A stretch of DNA of 64,000 bases from Saccharothrix espanaensis DSM 44229 (lineage in GTDB: Bacteria; Actinomycetota; Actinomycetes; Mycobacteriales; Pseudonocardiaceae). Shown one piece after another: positions 17,505 to 26,044 of the stretch. The stretch covers positions 4,836,001 to 4,900,000 of the forward strand of contig NC_019673.1 of the NCBI RefSeq assembly GCF_000328705.1, written 5' to 3'. The notes under the pieces were generated by a model, which had not been told where the DNA came from, searched no databases, and saw only the letters and a program-made list of their open reading frames with translations. How positions within the stretch are numbered: the stretch's first letter is position 1; each line of letters starts with the position of its first letter. Both the position numbers and the translations under genes were made by a program.

Positions 17505-18434
17505 GTGACCAGAGCAGACAGCGTGTGGGACGTCCACCGACTCCCGCGCGCCGACGACCGGACGTTCCTGGTGACCGGGGGCAACGCGGGCATCGGCTAC
17601 TTCGTCGCCGAACAGCTCGCCGGGACCGGGGCGGAGGTGGTGCTCGGCAGCCGGGACCCGGCGAAGGCGCGGGCCGCGATGGCGGCGATCCGCGCGCAGG
17701 TCCCCGACGCGCGGCTGCGGCACCTCCCGCTCGACCTCGCCGACCTCCCGCGCACCACCGGGTGGCCCGACCGGCTCGACGCCGTCGTGCTCAACGCCGG
17801 GGTCCTGCTCGACGACCCGCGCCGCCGGGAGATCCCGGACGGCCACGAGCTGATGTTCGCGACCAACCACCTCGGGCACTTCGGGCTGACCGCCCTGCTG
17901 GCCCCGGTGCTCACGCCGGACGCGCGGATCGTCACCACCGGCAGCTTCACCGCGAAGTCCGAGCACCTCGACTTCGCCGACCTGGAGAGCACGCGGGACT
18001 ACCGGCCCAAACCCGCCTACGCGCGGTCGAAGCTCGCGCAGATGCTGACCGGTTTCGAACTCGACCGCCGGCTGCGCGCCGCCGGGTCGGCCGTCCGCAG
18101 CGTCGTGACCCACCCCGGCGGGGCGCTCGACGGCCTCACCCCGGCCCGACCGGCCGTGCACGCCGGCCGGTCGGCGCGCACCCTGCCGGCCGCCCTCCTG
18201 CTGCACGGCAAGCACGCCGGCGCGTGGACCTCGGTGCGGGCCGTGCTGGACCCGACCGTCGAGGGCGGCGACCTCTGGGGCCCCCGGTTCCTCGGGTTCC
18301 GGGGCCGGCCGCACCGCGAGCGCGTGCGCGGACCGCTGGCCGACCTCGACGCCGCCGCCCGGCTGTGGGCGATCAGCGCCGAACTGACCGGCACCGACCC
18401 CGACTTCCCCGCACAGACCGGAGCCCCCCGATGA
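17505..18434 (+). CDS. short-chain dehydrogenase/reductase
   Basis: A 309-residue SDR with the cofactor motif VTGGNAGIGYFVAE, NAG (LNAGVLL) and the catalytic YARSK (YxxxK) near residue 170. It resembles the retinol-dehydrogenase/protochlorophyllide-reductase-like group. The start is taken from the -10 box at 17492. Its stop overlaps the start of the FAD monooxygenase by four bases (ATGA), so the two enzymes form an operon controlled by the TetR at 16845 and likely modify the same compound. Confidence 0.88.
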   Translation: MTRADSVWDVHRLPRADDRTFLVTGGNAGIGYFVAEQLAGTGAEVVLGSRDPAKARAAMAAIRAQVPDARLRHLPLDLADLPRTTGWPDRLDAVVLNAGVLLDDPRRREIPDGHELMFATNHLGHFGLTALLAPVLTPDARIVTTGSFTAKSEHLDFADLESTRDYRPKPAYARSKLAQMLTGFELDRRLRAAGSAVRSVVTHPGGALDGLTPARPAVHAGRSARTLPAALLLHGKHAGAWTSVRAVLDPTVEGGDLWGPRFLGFRGRPHRERVRGPLADLDAAARLWAISAELTGTDPDFPAQTGAPR

Positions 18435-19558
18435 CCCACCACAACGTCGCCGTCGTCGGTGCGGGCCTGAGCGGTCTCACGCTCGCCCGCGTCCTGCACC
18501 GCCACGGCGTCGACGCCGCCGTCTACGAACAGGAACCGTCACGGCACACCCGCGCACAAGGCGGGATGCTCGACATCCACGACGACACCGGAGCCGTCGC
18601 GCTGCACGCCGCCGGCCTGCACGACGAGTTCCGCGCGCTGGTGCTGCCCAAGGGCCAGGAGACCCGCGTCCTGGACCGGCACGGCGTGGTGCACCTCGCC
18701 GAGCAGGACGACGGCACCGGCGACCGGCCCGAGATCGACCGGGGCCACCTGCGCGACCTCCTGCTCGACGCGCTGCCCGCCGGCACCGTCCGCTGGGGCG
18801 CGAGAGTCCGCACCGCACAACGGATCGGCGACCACCACGAGGTGACCCTGGCGGACGGCACCACGTTCAGCACCGACCTCCTGGTCGGCGCGGACGGCGC
18901 GTGGTCCCGGATCCGGCCGCTCGTCTCCCCCGCGACGCCCGCCTACACCGGTGTGTCCTTCGTCGAACTCGACCTGCCCGACGCCGACGCCCGCCACCCG
19001 GCGGCGGCGGCCCTGGTCGGCGGCGGCATGATGTTCGCCCTCGGTGCGGGCCAAGGCTTCCTGGCGCACCGCGAGTCCGGCGGCGACGTGCACGTCTACG
19101 CCGCGCTCACCGTTCCCGAGGAGTGGATCGCCGGCGTCGACTTCGCCGACACCGCCGCCGCCAAGGCGGTGCTGCTGGACCGGTTCGCCGACTGGGACGC
19201 GAGCCTGCGGGCGGTGATCGCCGACGCCGAGGGCGACCTGGTCCCCCGCCCGATCCACGCCCTGCCGGTCGGCCACCGCTGGGACCACGTCCCCGGCGTG
19301 ACCCTGCTCGGCGACGCCGCGCACCTGATGTCGCCGTTCGCCGGCGAGGGCGCGAACCTGGCGATGCTCGACGGTGCCGGACTCGGCCTGGCCCTGGCCG
19401 CACACCCCGGCGACCCCGACGAAGCCGTCACCGCCTACGAAACCGCGCTGTTCCCGCGCGGCGAGTCCTCCGCCGCGGCCTCTGCCGCAGGGCAGGCCGC
19501 CTGCTTCCGCGACGACGCACCGCAGGGCCTGCTCGACCTGTTCGCGGCCCACCGCTGA
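18431..19558 (+). CDS. TetX-like FAD-dependent monooxygenase
   Basis: A 375-residue group A flavin monooxygenase. It shows GxGxxG (VVGAGLSGLTLA), the DG motif (LVGADGAWSRIR) and the GD motif (LLGDAAHLMSPFAGEGANLA). The GGMLDIHDDTG segment near residue 45 is typical of the tetracycline-inactivating TetX branch. Whether it acts on tetracyclines is unproven; many chromosomal relatives do not. Translation is coupled to the SDR gene, and the TetR upstream would fit control by an aromatic polyketide-like ligand (inference). Confidence 0.87.
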   Translation: MTHHNVAVVGAGLSGLTLARVLHRHGVDAAVYEQEPSRHTRAQGGMLDIHDDTGAVALHAAGLHDEFRALVLPKGQETRVLDRHGVVHLAEQDDGTGDRPEIDRGHLRDLLLDALPAGTVRWGARVRTAQRIGDHHEVTLADGTTFSTDLLVGADGAWSRIRPLVSPATPAYTGVSFVELDLPDADARHPAAAALVGGGMMFALGAGQGFLAHRESGGDVHVYAALTVPEEWIAGVDFADTAAAKAVLLDRFADWDASLRAVIADAEGDLVPRPIHALPVGHRWDHVPGVTLLGDAAHLMSPFAGEGANLAMLDGAGLGLALAAHPGDPDEAVTAYETALFPRGESSAAASAAGQAACFRDDAPQGLLDLFAAHR

Positions 19559-19737
19559 CGCCGGCCCGTTCAAGCAGTTCCACCAGCGCCGAGCCCGGTG
19601 CCAGCCAACGAGTTCAGGGTCCAGTCCACCGGATCGGCTGCGCCGCGTCGCGCTGCGACCGGTTCTCCACGCCGAGATCGCGCGTCCGTCCACACGTGAC
19701 AGCAGGGGTGCCACGCGGGGCACGCCGCACGGCCACC

Positions 19738-19743
19738 TAACAT
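19738..19743 (+). promoter_or_regulatory. -10 box (TAACAT), leaderless DUF4253 gene
   Basis: TAACAT ends 7 bases before GTG 19751. The remaining 190 bp back to 19558 shows no other feature. Confidence 0.5.
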
Positions 19744-19750
19744 CCGTGAG

Positions 19751-20578
19751 GTGACCTCGGAAACATCGCCCGACCTCGCCGCCTTGTTCCCCGACGCGGA
19801 CGCCCGTCGACCGCTGTCGATCCCGTTGCCGCCGGGGCGGCTGGTGGTGCCCGAGGACGAGGAACGCCCGGTGCTCTGGCTCAGCGACGCGCCTCCGAGG
19901 CTCGACCTGTGGCGGCGGTTGCGCGCCGAGCACCCCGAGTCCGGCCTGTGGCCGCTGATGCTGGAACCGCTGCACGACAACGAGGAGTTCCGCCCCTGGG
20001 GCGTCGGCGAACTCGCCACGGCCGGGATGTCCTCGCCGGACGGCCACGACGCCGAGGCGCTGCTGTCCCGCTGGTGGGCCGGCCACACCTCGGGCGAGAG
20101 CCCCGAGGACGACCAGCGCGGGCTGACCGCGCCGTTCGGCCGGCAGTGGCCGGGCCTGGCCGCACCCTCGGCCGGCACCGCGGACCCCGGCGCGGAGGCC
20201 GACGACGTGGCCGAGGTCCTGGGGTCGGTCCTCGACTCGATGCGGCTGGGCCTGGTGGCCGCCGGGCGCGGCGCGGACGCGCTGACCGCCGTCGGCTGGA
20301 CCGGTCCGGTCAACTACACCGGCGACACGGCCGAGATCTCCGCCGTCGTGCGCGGGTGGGAGGACCGCTTCGGCGCGCGGGTGGTCGGGGTCGGCTTCGC
20401 CACGCTGTACCTCAGCGTCGCGAACCGACCGGCCACGATGGAGGACGCGCTCCGCGTCGCCGCCGAGCACTTCGCGTTCTGCCCGGACAACTTCTGGCAG
20501 GGCCGCAGGTCCGAGACGCTGACCACCTACGCCGAACGACTCCTGTCCGACGAGGGCTGGACCTTCTGGTGGGACTAG
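19751..20578 (+). CDS. DUF4253 family protein
   Basis: A 275-residue cytosolic protein without signal or membrane segments. The C-terminal part (VVRGWEDRFGARVVGVGFATLYLSVA ... AAEHFAFCPDNFWQG ... YAERLLSDEGWTFWWD) is the DUF4253 domain, whose function is unknown; related proteins often sit near toxin-immunity or SUKH-type genes. Its message appears leaderless. Its end overlaps or abuts the pentapeptide-like gene, suggesting co-expression. Confidence 0.8.
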   Translation: MTSETSPDLAALFPDADARRPLSIPLPPGRLVVPEDEERPVLWLSDAPPRLDLWRRLRAEHPESGLWPLMLEPLHDNEEFRPWGVGELATAGMSSPDGHDAEALLSRWWAGHTSGESPEDDQRGLTAPFGRQWPGLAAPSAGTADPGAEADDVAEVLGSVLDSMRLGLVAAGRGADALTAVGWTGPVNYTGDTAEISAVVRGWEDRFGARVVGVGFATLYLSVANRPATMEDALRVAAEHFAFCPDNFWQGRRSETLTTYAERLLSDEGWTFWWD

Positions 20579-20652
20579 GTCCGTTGCCGCGCAACGGAAC
20601 GGGGGCGCGGGCGTGGCGCGTCCGGTGGGACGGCGAGCGGACGGCCGCTGTC

Positions 20653-21255
20653 ATGGCCGGGCTGCGCGCTGATCTGGCGCACCGCCGGTCGTCGCCGAAA
20701 GCGCCGTTCGACCCGCCCGCGTCCCCGTTCGGCACCACCCCGGGCGGTCTGCTCGACTACCGGGGTCTGCGGTTGACCGAGCCGATCCGGCACGCGCGGG
20801 TCGAGGGCGTGGACTTCGCCGCCGGCACGCTCGCCGACGGCGGCCAGTTCGACTCGGACTTCACGTCGTGCGTGTTCGACCAGGCGGTGCTGCGCGGCAC
20901 GTTCTTGGGCCGTTCGTTCACGCGGTGCTCGTTCCGCGAAGCGAGGTTGGACCGCTGCCGGCTGCCCGCGACGTTCACCGACTGCTCGTTCGCCGGCGCA
21001 CGTCTGCGGGGCGTGGTCGCGTCCGGTCAGACGTTCACCCGGTGCGATTTCACCGGGGCGCAACTGCACCGCAGCCACTTCGACCACTGCACGTTCATCG
21101 ACTGCTCGTTCGACGGCATCACGACCGGCCTCGCCTCGATGGGCGGCAGCACGTTCGTCGGCGAGGTCGACTTGGGCCTGTTCACCGGCACGGTCCTGGA
21201 CCACGTCCGGCACGATCCAGCACCGCCTGGTACGCGGCCTCCATCCGCTCCCTGA
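20653..21255 (+). CDS. pentapeptide-repeat-like protein
   Basis: About 200 residues. From residue 50 the sequence follows a five-residue rhythm (FDSDF TSCVF DQAVL RGTFL, then RSFTR CSFRE ARLDR CRL...), giving a right-handed quadrilateral beta-helix. Some members of this family mimic DNA and protect gyrase; others are structural. ATG 20653 is used; GTG 20569, overlapping the DUF4253 stop, is an alternative that would couple the two genes. The last 74 bases overlap the convergent HxlR gene. Confidence 0.7.
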   Translation: MAGLRADLAHRRSSPKAPFDPPASPFGTTPGGLLDYRGLRLTEPIRHARVEGVDFAAGTLADGGQFDSDFTSCVFDQAVLRGTFLGRSFTRCSFREARLDRCRLPATFTDCSFAGARLRGVVASGQTFTRCDFTGAQLHRSHFDHCTFIDCSFDGITTGLASMGGSTFVGEVDLGLFTGTVLDHVRHDPAPPGTRPPSAP

Positions 21256-21703
21256 CGGTCGGGCCGGCCGGCGCGGGCGCCAGCCGCGTGCCGAGGTGGT
21301 CTTCCCGCAGTTCGTCCATGAACACCTCCCACAGCGGCGGGCCGCCGGCGACGAGCACGCCCGTGCGCGCGGCGTACTGCTCGGCCACCGGGAGGTGCCG
21401 CGCGCCCCACGCGCTGATCTGGACGAGTACCGGCACCAGCTGGATCGCCCGCTCGGTCAGGCTGTAGACGACCTTCTGCTTGTGCGACGGGTCGCCGGCC
21501 CGGGTCAGCAGCCCGTGCTCGACCAGCGCGGCCAGCCGGTCGGTGAGGATGTTCGAGGAGATCCGCTCCGGCCCGCCGAGCAGTTCGCGGAAGTGCCGGG
21601 CACCCCCGAAGACGACGTCCCGGAGCACCAGCAGGGTCCAGCGGTCGCCGAAGACCTCCAGCGACAGGTTGACCGGGCACGTCGACCGGACGTCCTTGCG
21701 CAC
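21182..21703 (-). CDS. HxlR-family transcriptional regulator
   Basis: A 173-residue winged-helix regulator: CPVNLSLEVFGDRWTLLVLRDVVFG at the start, then FRELLGGPERISSNILTDRLAALVEHGLL and the wing YSLTERA. A cysteine at about residue 8 (STCPV) sits where redox/aldehyde-sensing members carry theirs. GTG 21703 has GGAGGT 7 bases upstream. It is divergent from the DUF899 gene, its probable target. Confidence 0.9.
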   Translation of the reverse strand: MRKDVRSTCPVNLSLEVFGDRWTLLVLRDVVFGGARHFRELLGGPERISSNILTDRLAALVEHGLLTRAGDPSHKQKVVYSLTERAIQLVPVLVQISAWGARHLPVAEQYAARTGVLVAGGPPLWEVFMDELREDHLGTRLAPAPAGPTVRERMEAAYQAVLDRAGRGPGPCR

Positions 21704-21793
21704 CGGACCCACCTCCGCACCGGTTGCGTTCTCGAACCAGTCTCCCCTACCGTGGGACCACTTGCAAAACGAGATCAGTTCGAGGAGGCCCGG

Positions 21794-22573
21794 ATGTCCC
21801 TGCCCGAGATCGTGTCCCGTTCCGACTGGCTCGCCGCCCGCATCCAGCTGCTGGCCCAGGAGAAGGCCCTCACCAAGGCGCGCGACCGGCTCAACGCCGA
21901 GCGCCGCCGGCTGCCCATGGTCCGGGTCGACAAGCCCTACGCGTTCGTCGGGCCGGACGGCGAGGTCGGCCTGCTCGACCTGTTCGAGGGCCGGTCGCAG
22001 CTCGTGCTGCACCACTTCATGTGGACCTACGACATCGACGCCGAAGGGCGTGAACACCCCCGTGACGTCGCCTGTTCGAGCTGCTCGACGACCGCGGACG
22101 GCATCGCCGGCCTGACCCAGCTCCACGTCCGCGACACCACGCTGGTCGCCGTCTCGCGCGGGCCGTACGACAAGATCGCCGCGTTCCGCGAGCGGATGGG
22201 GTGGAACTTCCCCTGGTACTCCTCCGCCGGCAGCGACTTCAACCACGACTTCCACGCCACCGTGGACGAGAGGTCCGCACCGGTCCTGCTCAACTACCGC
22301 ACCGAGGCCGAACTGGCGGAAGCCGGCACGCCGTGGTCGGCGGCCCGGCGCGGCGACTACCCCGGCCTGAGCGCCTTCCTCCGTGACGGCGACACCGTCT
22401 ACCACACGTACTCGACGTTCGCCCGGGGCATCGAATCGGCCGTCGGCGTGAGCCACTACCTCGACCTGACCGCCCTCGGCCGCCAGGAACCGTGGGAGGA
22501 GCCGAAGGGACGCGCCGTCCCGCTCGGCCTCCACGCCGGCGGCCCGGAGATCCGGCTCCCCGACGAGTACTGA
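21794..22573 (+). CDS. DUF899 (thioredoxin-fold) family protein
   Basis: A 259-residue protein of the DUF899 family, a thioredoxin-like fold. Recognised from the ALTKARDRLNAERRRLPMV start, LHHFMWT, and a CSSC motif (ACSSCSTTADG) near residue 95, followed by FPWYSSAGSDFNHDF. The function is unsettled; the CxxC suggests redox chemistry. ATG 21794 has GAGGAGG 5 bases upstream. It is divergent from an HxlR regulator that likely controls it. Confidence 0.87.
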   Translation: MSLPEIVSRSDWLAARIQLLAQEKALTKARDRLNAERRRLPMVRVDKPYAFVGPDGEVGLLDLFEGRSQLVLHHFMWTYDIDAEGREHPRDVACSSCSTTADGIAGLTQLHVRDTTLVAVSRGPYDKIAAFRERMGWNFPWYSSAGSDFNHDFHATVDERSAPVLLNYRTEAELAEAGTPWSAARRGDYPGLSAFLRDGDTVYHTYSTFARGIESAVGVSHYLDLTALGRQEPWEEPKGRAVPLGLHAGGPEIRLPDEY

Positions 22574-22596
22574 CCTGCCGCCACCAGGCCGCAGGC

Positions 22597-23478
22597 TCAG
22601 GCGCAGCACCGCACGGTCACGCCGACCACGCGGGCGCCGTCCGGCAACTGCTCGATGAACGGCGACCTGCCCGCCGCCGCGAGTTGGTGCAGACGATCAT
22701 CCTCGGCCTCCCCCACCACCACGGCGTAAGCGCCGAAAACCCCGTGCTGGGCGGGATCGACGTACAACGTGCCGGTCCACGAACGTCCAGACACCGTCGT
22801 CGGCCCCACGAGGTAGTACTTGCACGCCGAGATGGCGTGCAGTAGCAGCCACGGTGGACGTTCGCCGGGCGCGAGGTCGACCGTGCCGCCCGCCTCGACG
22901 GAGTCGCCCGTGACCACGGTGTCCGACGCCGGCGAGCCCATCGTCAGGCCGTCGGTCGCCACCCGGTCCGGCGATGTGGCGCAGGACGACTGCCGCACCG
23001 GTTCGGACCGCCAGGCACCGGCTGCGACGGCCACCCCGCCCGCCACCGCGGCCACGGCGACGGCGACGGCGACGGCGAGCCAGGCGATGCGCGCCCTGCT
23101 CCACCGACGACGTCGTTCGACGGCCGGAGTGACCGGTTCCCCGGCACCGATGCCGGCTTCGACCAGCCGCGTGCGGGCCCGCAGCCACGCGTCGACGTCG
23201 GCGTCCACGGGTAAGCCGCCCCTCCGTTCCACGCTCAACGCGCACGCGACGACGATCGTCCGCACGGATCTGGCGTCGACCTCCTGTTCTTTGTCGGCGA
23301 TTTTCCGACCGACCGTGGCATCGGAGGTGCTTTCGGCTCCCCGACTCCGCGCGATCGCGTCGACGGACATTCGTTCAATCGCGAGCGCGGTCACCTCCGA
23401 CCGCTTCATCAGCTTTTTCAACGCGCCGCGGAACTCCCGCCAGGTCGTCGGGTCGCCGGGCAGCCCAGGTTGGTCCAT
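22597..23478 (-). CDS. XRE-like domain plus single-pass membrane protein
   Basis: A 293-residue protein built like the one at 6024: an N-terminal region of the actinomycete kind (TTWREFRGALKKLMKRSEVTALAIERMS...DATVGRKI) that may be a degenerate DNA- or protein-binding fold, a long membrane helix (AWLAVAVAVAVAAVAGGVAVAAGAW) near residue 140, and an external domain of about 140 residues with cysteines at both ends (SSCATSP ... VRCCA). ATG 23478 has GGGAGG upstream. No enzymatic motif is seen. It may be a membrane signal protein (inference). Confidence 0.7.
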   Translation of the reverse strand: MDQPGLPGDPTTWREFRGALKKLMKRSEVTALAIERMSVDAIARSRGAESTSDATVGRKIADKEQEVDARSVRTIVVACALSVERRGGLPVDADVDAWLRARTRLVEAGIGAGEPVTPAVERRRRWSRARIAWLAVAVAVAVAAVAGGVAVAAGAWRSEPVRQSSCATSPDRVATDGLTMGSPASDTVVTGDSVEAGGTVDLAPGERPPWLLLHAISACKYYLVGPTTVSGRSWTGTLYVDPAQHGVFGAYAVVVGEAEDDRLHQLAAAGRSPFIEQLPDGARVVGVTVRCCA

Positions 23479-23584
23479 GGGCCCAGCCTCCCACGTGTTC
23501 CCACCCCTTCCCACGGCGTTGACCAGTCGGTTCACCGCCGAGACAGTGGCTCGAACTGTTCAGCTGGGATGAGGGAGGGGTTCC

Positions 23585-24124
23585 GTGCTCAGGAAACTGT
23601 GGACCATGGTCGCGGTGGCCGTATTCAGCGCGGTGATACCGGCGGGCACCGCACTCGCCGATGATGAAGTCGTGTACATCGTGAGCCGCGCCAACAACCG
23701 GTGCCTGGACGCCACCGCGCAATGGAACGGGGTGAACGGCACGCCGATCCAGCTCTGGGACTGCTACCCACCGACCCAGTACAACCAGATGTGGCGGATC
23801 CACTGGGTCTCCGACTACGAGTTCCAGCTGATCGGCGTCGCCAGCGGCCGGTGCCTCGACGCGACCGGCATGGGCACCGCCGCCGGCACCCGGCTGCAAC
23901 TGTGGGACTGCCTCGGCCCGAACCAGCGCAACCAGATCTGGAAGTCGTTGTCCACCAACACACCCGGCTACCGGTGGATCATGGGGCAGCACTCGGCCAA
24001 GGTCGTGGACGCGGTCGCCAACCAGACCGGCTCCAACGGCACCCCGGTGCAGCTCTGGCACCTGATCGGCGACGAGACGCAGACCAACCAGCGGTGGGCC
24101 TTCAAGCGTCCCGGCGACTTCTGA
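23585..24124 (+). CDS. secreted ricin-type beta-trefoil lectin
   Basis: A 179-residue exported protein: signal peptide with cleavage near ALADD, then one beta-trefoil of three repeats (RCLDATAQWNGVNGTPIQLWDC, RCLDATGMGTAAGTRLQLWDC, KVVDAVANQTGSNGTPVQLWHL described as repeats), each ending in a QxW-like NQxW (NQMW, NQIW, NQRW). Such domains bind galactose- or xylose-type sugars. The third repeat has lost its cysteines. GTG 23585 has GGGAGGGG upstream. No catalytic domain is attached, so it is a stand-alone lectin. Confidence 0.9.
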   Translation: MLRKLWTMVAVAVFSAVIPAGTALADDEVVYIVSRANNRCLDATAQWNGVNGTPIQLWDCYPPTQYNQMWRIHWVSDYEFQLIGVASGRCLDATGMGTAAGTRLQLWDCLGPNQRNQIWKSLSTNTPGYRWIMGQHSAKVVDAVANQTGSNGTPVQLWHLIGDETQTNQRWAFKRPGDF

Positions 24125-24131
24125 GGTGACC

Positions 24132-24178
24132 GGCGAGCCGGGCCGTCGCGCCTGGCTCGCCCTTCGCCGCGGCGAAGG
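24132..24178 (+). terminator. tandem hairpins after the lectin gene
   Basis: GGCGAGCC/GGCTCGCC (24132-24139, 24154-24161) and CCTTCGCC/GGCGAAGG (24161-24168, 24171-24178) follow the lectin stop codon. Confidence 0.55.
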
Positions 24179-24223
24179 CGGAATTCGGCCTGAGGCCGGG
24201 ACCTGGGGAAACGGGGATCGAAC

Positions 24224-25150
24224 GTGCGGGTGCTGTTGACGACACGGGGATCGCGCGGAGACGTCGAACCGCTCGCCGGGCTCGCGGTGGCGCTGCGGGA
24301 ACTCGGCACGGAAGCGACGGTGTGCGCGCCGCCGGACGAGGAGTTCGCGGTGCCGCTGGAACGGGTCGACGTGCCGCTGGTGCCGCTGGGCCCGACGGTG
24401 CGCTCGGTCGTCGCCGGGCCGAAGCCGCCGACGGCGCAGGACGCGTTCCGGCTCGCTCCCGCGCTGGTCGCCGCGCGGTTCGAGGTGCCCGGCGCGGCGG
24501 CACGCGGGTGCGACGCGCTGCCGGCGACCGGTCTGATGCCGGCCGGGGCGCGGGACGTGGCCGAGAAGCAGGGCATCCCGTACGTGCTCGCGTGCTTCCA
24601 CCTGCTCGGGCTGCCGTCGCGGCACTTCGCGCCGGGTGCCCGGCCGGGCACCCCGTCGCCGGAGGGCGAGACCGACCACCGGGTGCTGTGGGAGCAGGAC
24701 GCGCAGCGGGTCAACGCCCTGTACGGCGAGGCGCTCGACAGCCATCGGGCGGCGATCAGCCTGCCGCCGGTGGACAACGTCCGCGACCACGTCCTGACCG
24801 GCCGGCCGTGGCCGGCGGCGGACCCGGTGCTGTGCCCGTCGCAGGGCATGACGGAACTCGACGTCGTGCAGACCGGCGCGTGGATCCTGACCGACGACCG
24901 CCCGGGGCTGGGCGGGCCTGGCCGCGATCGACGACGCCGACGACTGCTTCACCGTCGGCGAGGTCAACCAGCAGGCGCTGTTCCGCCGGGTGGCGGCGGT
25001 CGTGCACCACGGCGGCGCGGGCACCACGACGACGGCGGCCCGAGCCGGTGCGCCCCAGGTGATCGTGCCCCGGATCGCGGACCAGCCGTACTGGGCGGCT
25101 CGCGTGGCGGAGTTGGGCGTCGGCGTGGCGCACGAGGGCTCGACGTCGGC
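24224..25150 (+). pseudogene. decayed family 1 glycosyltransferase (glycopeptide GtfA/B type)
   Basis: The first 228 residues (MRVLLTTRGSRGDVEPLAGLAVAL ... [10 protein letters not shown]) are a good GT1 N-terminal domain as in glycopeptide glycosyltransferases. At about 24905-24912 the frame changes: the next frame reads [20 protein letters not shown] and then [18 protein letters not shown], the donor-sugar site. Relatives have about 70-80 residues (LPPEL...FGSM...) between these two stretches, so this is an internal deletion plus frameshift. The C-terminal helices after [11 protein letters not shown] are also missing. It cannot make a normal enzyme. Confidence 0.85.
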
Positions 25151-25214
25151 CGGTGACCATCAGATGGGCCGATCTGAACGATGCCCCACGCCACCCGGTC
25201 ACCCAAGAGCCGCT

Positions 25215-25220
25215 TAGGGT
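25215..25220 (+). promoter_or_regulatory. -10 box (TAGGGT), leaderless methyltransferase gene
   Basis: TAGGGT ends 7 bases before GTG 25228, which marks that codon as start over the upstream in-frame codons that run back into the decayed glycosyltransferase. Confidence 0.55.
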
Positions 25221-25227
25221 TTTGCCC

Positions 25228-25857
25228 GTGACCGATCCCGAGACCAGGGCGGCTTACGACGCCGTTGCCGCCCTCTACGCCGAACTGTTCAGCGACGTTC
25301 TGGAGACCTTGCCGTTGGAACGCGCGCTGCTGGGCGCGTTCGCCGAACTCGTGCGGGTCCACGACGCCGGGCCGATCGCCGACATCGGCTGCGGGCCCGG
25401 CCACGTGACCGCGCACCTGCACGGGCTCGGGGCGAGCACGTTCGGCATCGACCTCTCCCCGGAGATGGTCGCGCTGGCCCGGCAAGCCCATCCGGGCCTG
25501 CGGTTCGACGTGGGTTCGATGACCGCCCTGGACCTCGCCGACGGGGTCCTGGGCGGCATCCTCGCGTCCTACTCGACCATCCACACCCGACCGGAGCACC
25601 TGCCGGCCGTGTTCGCCGAGTTCGAGCGGGTGCTGGCACCGGGCGGCCACCTGCTGCTCGGGTTCTTCGCCGGCGACGACCCGCTGCCGCGGGAGTTCGA
25701 CCACAAGGTCGCGCCCGCCTACCGGTGGTCCCCGGACAGCCTCGCGGACCTGTTGCGCCAAGCCGGGTTCGCCGAGGTCGGCCGGCTGCGGCGGGAGCCC
25801 TTCGAGCACGAGCGGCAGTTCCACCAGGCCCAGCTGCTGGTCCGCAAGAACCCCTGA
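25228..25857 (+). CDS. class I SAM-dependent methyltransferase
   Basis: A 209-residue methyltransferase of the Methyltransf_11/25 type. Motif I is IADIGCGPGHVTAHL (about residue 50), followed by GIDLSPEMVALAR (motif II acidic residue) and FERVLAPGGHLLLGFF (post-motif III). The substrate is unknown. It starts from its own leaderless promoter although it directly follows a dead glycosyltransferase, so it may have been part of a former tailoring pair (inference). Confidence 0.9.
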   Translation: MTDPETRAAYDAVAALYAELFSDVLETLPLERALLGAFAELVRVHDAGPIADIGCGPGHVTAHLHGLGASTFGIDLSPEMVALARQAHPGLRFDVGSMTALDLADGVLGGILASYSTIHTRPEHLPAVFAEFERVLAPGGHLLLGFFAGDDPLPREFDHKVAPAYRWSPDSLADLLRQAGFAEVGRLRREPFEHERQFHQAQLLVRKNP

Positions 25858-26032
25858 CCGCCGTGCCCACCCCGCCGGCTGCCCGTTCGCCTGGCCTGGT
25901 CACGGGGCCGCCGATACCAGGTCGAGAGGCACTGCCGCCGGGGTGGGAGTCCACTGTGGCCGTACCGGATCGCCCTCCACACCGGACGGGCTCGTGGAGC
26001 GGGTGTCGTGCTCGGGTTCGGCGCGGTGCGGG

Positions 26033-26038
26033 TAAACT
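26033..26038 (+). promoter_or_regulatory. -10 box (TAAACT), leaderless NYN gene
   Basis: TAAACT, a near-consensus box in a GC-rich setting, ends 6 bases before GTG 26045. Confidence 0.55.
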
Positions 26039-26044
26039 GGGGCG

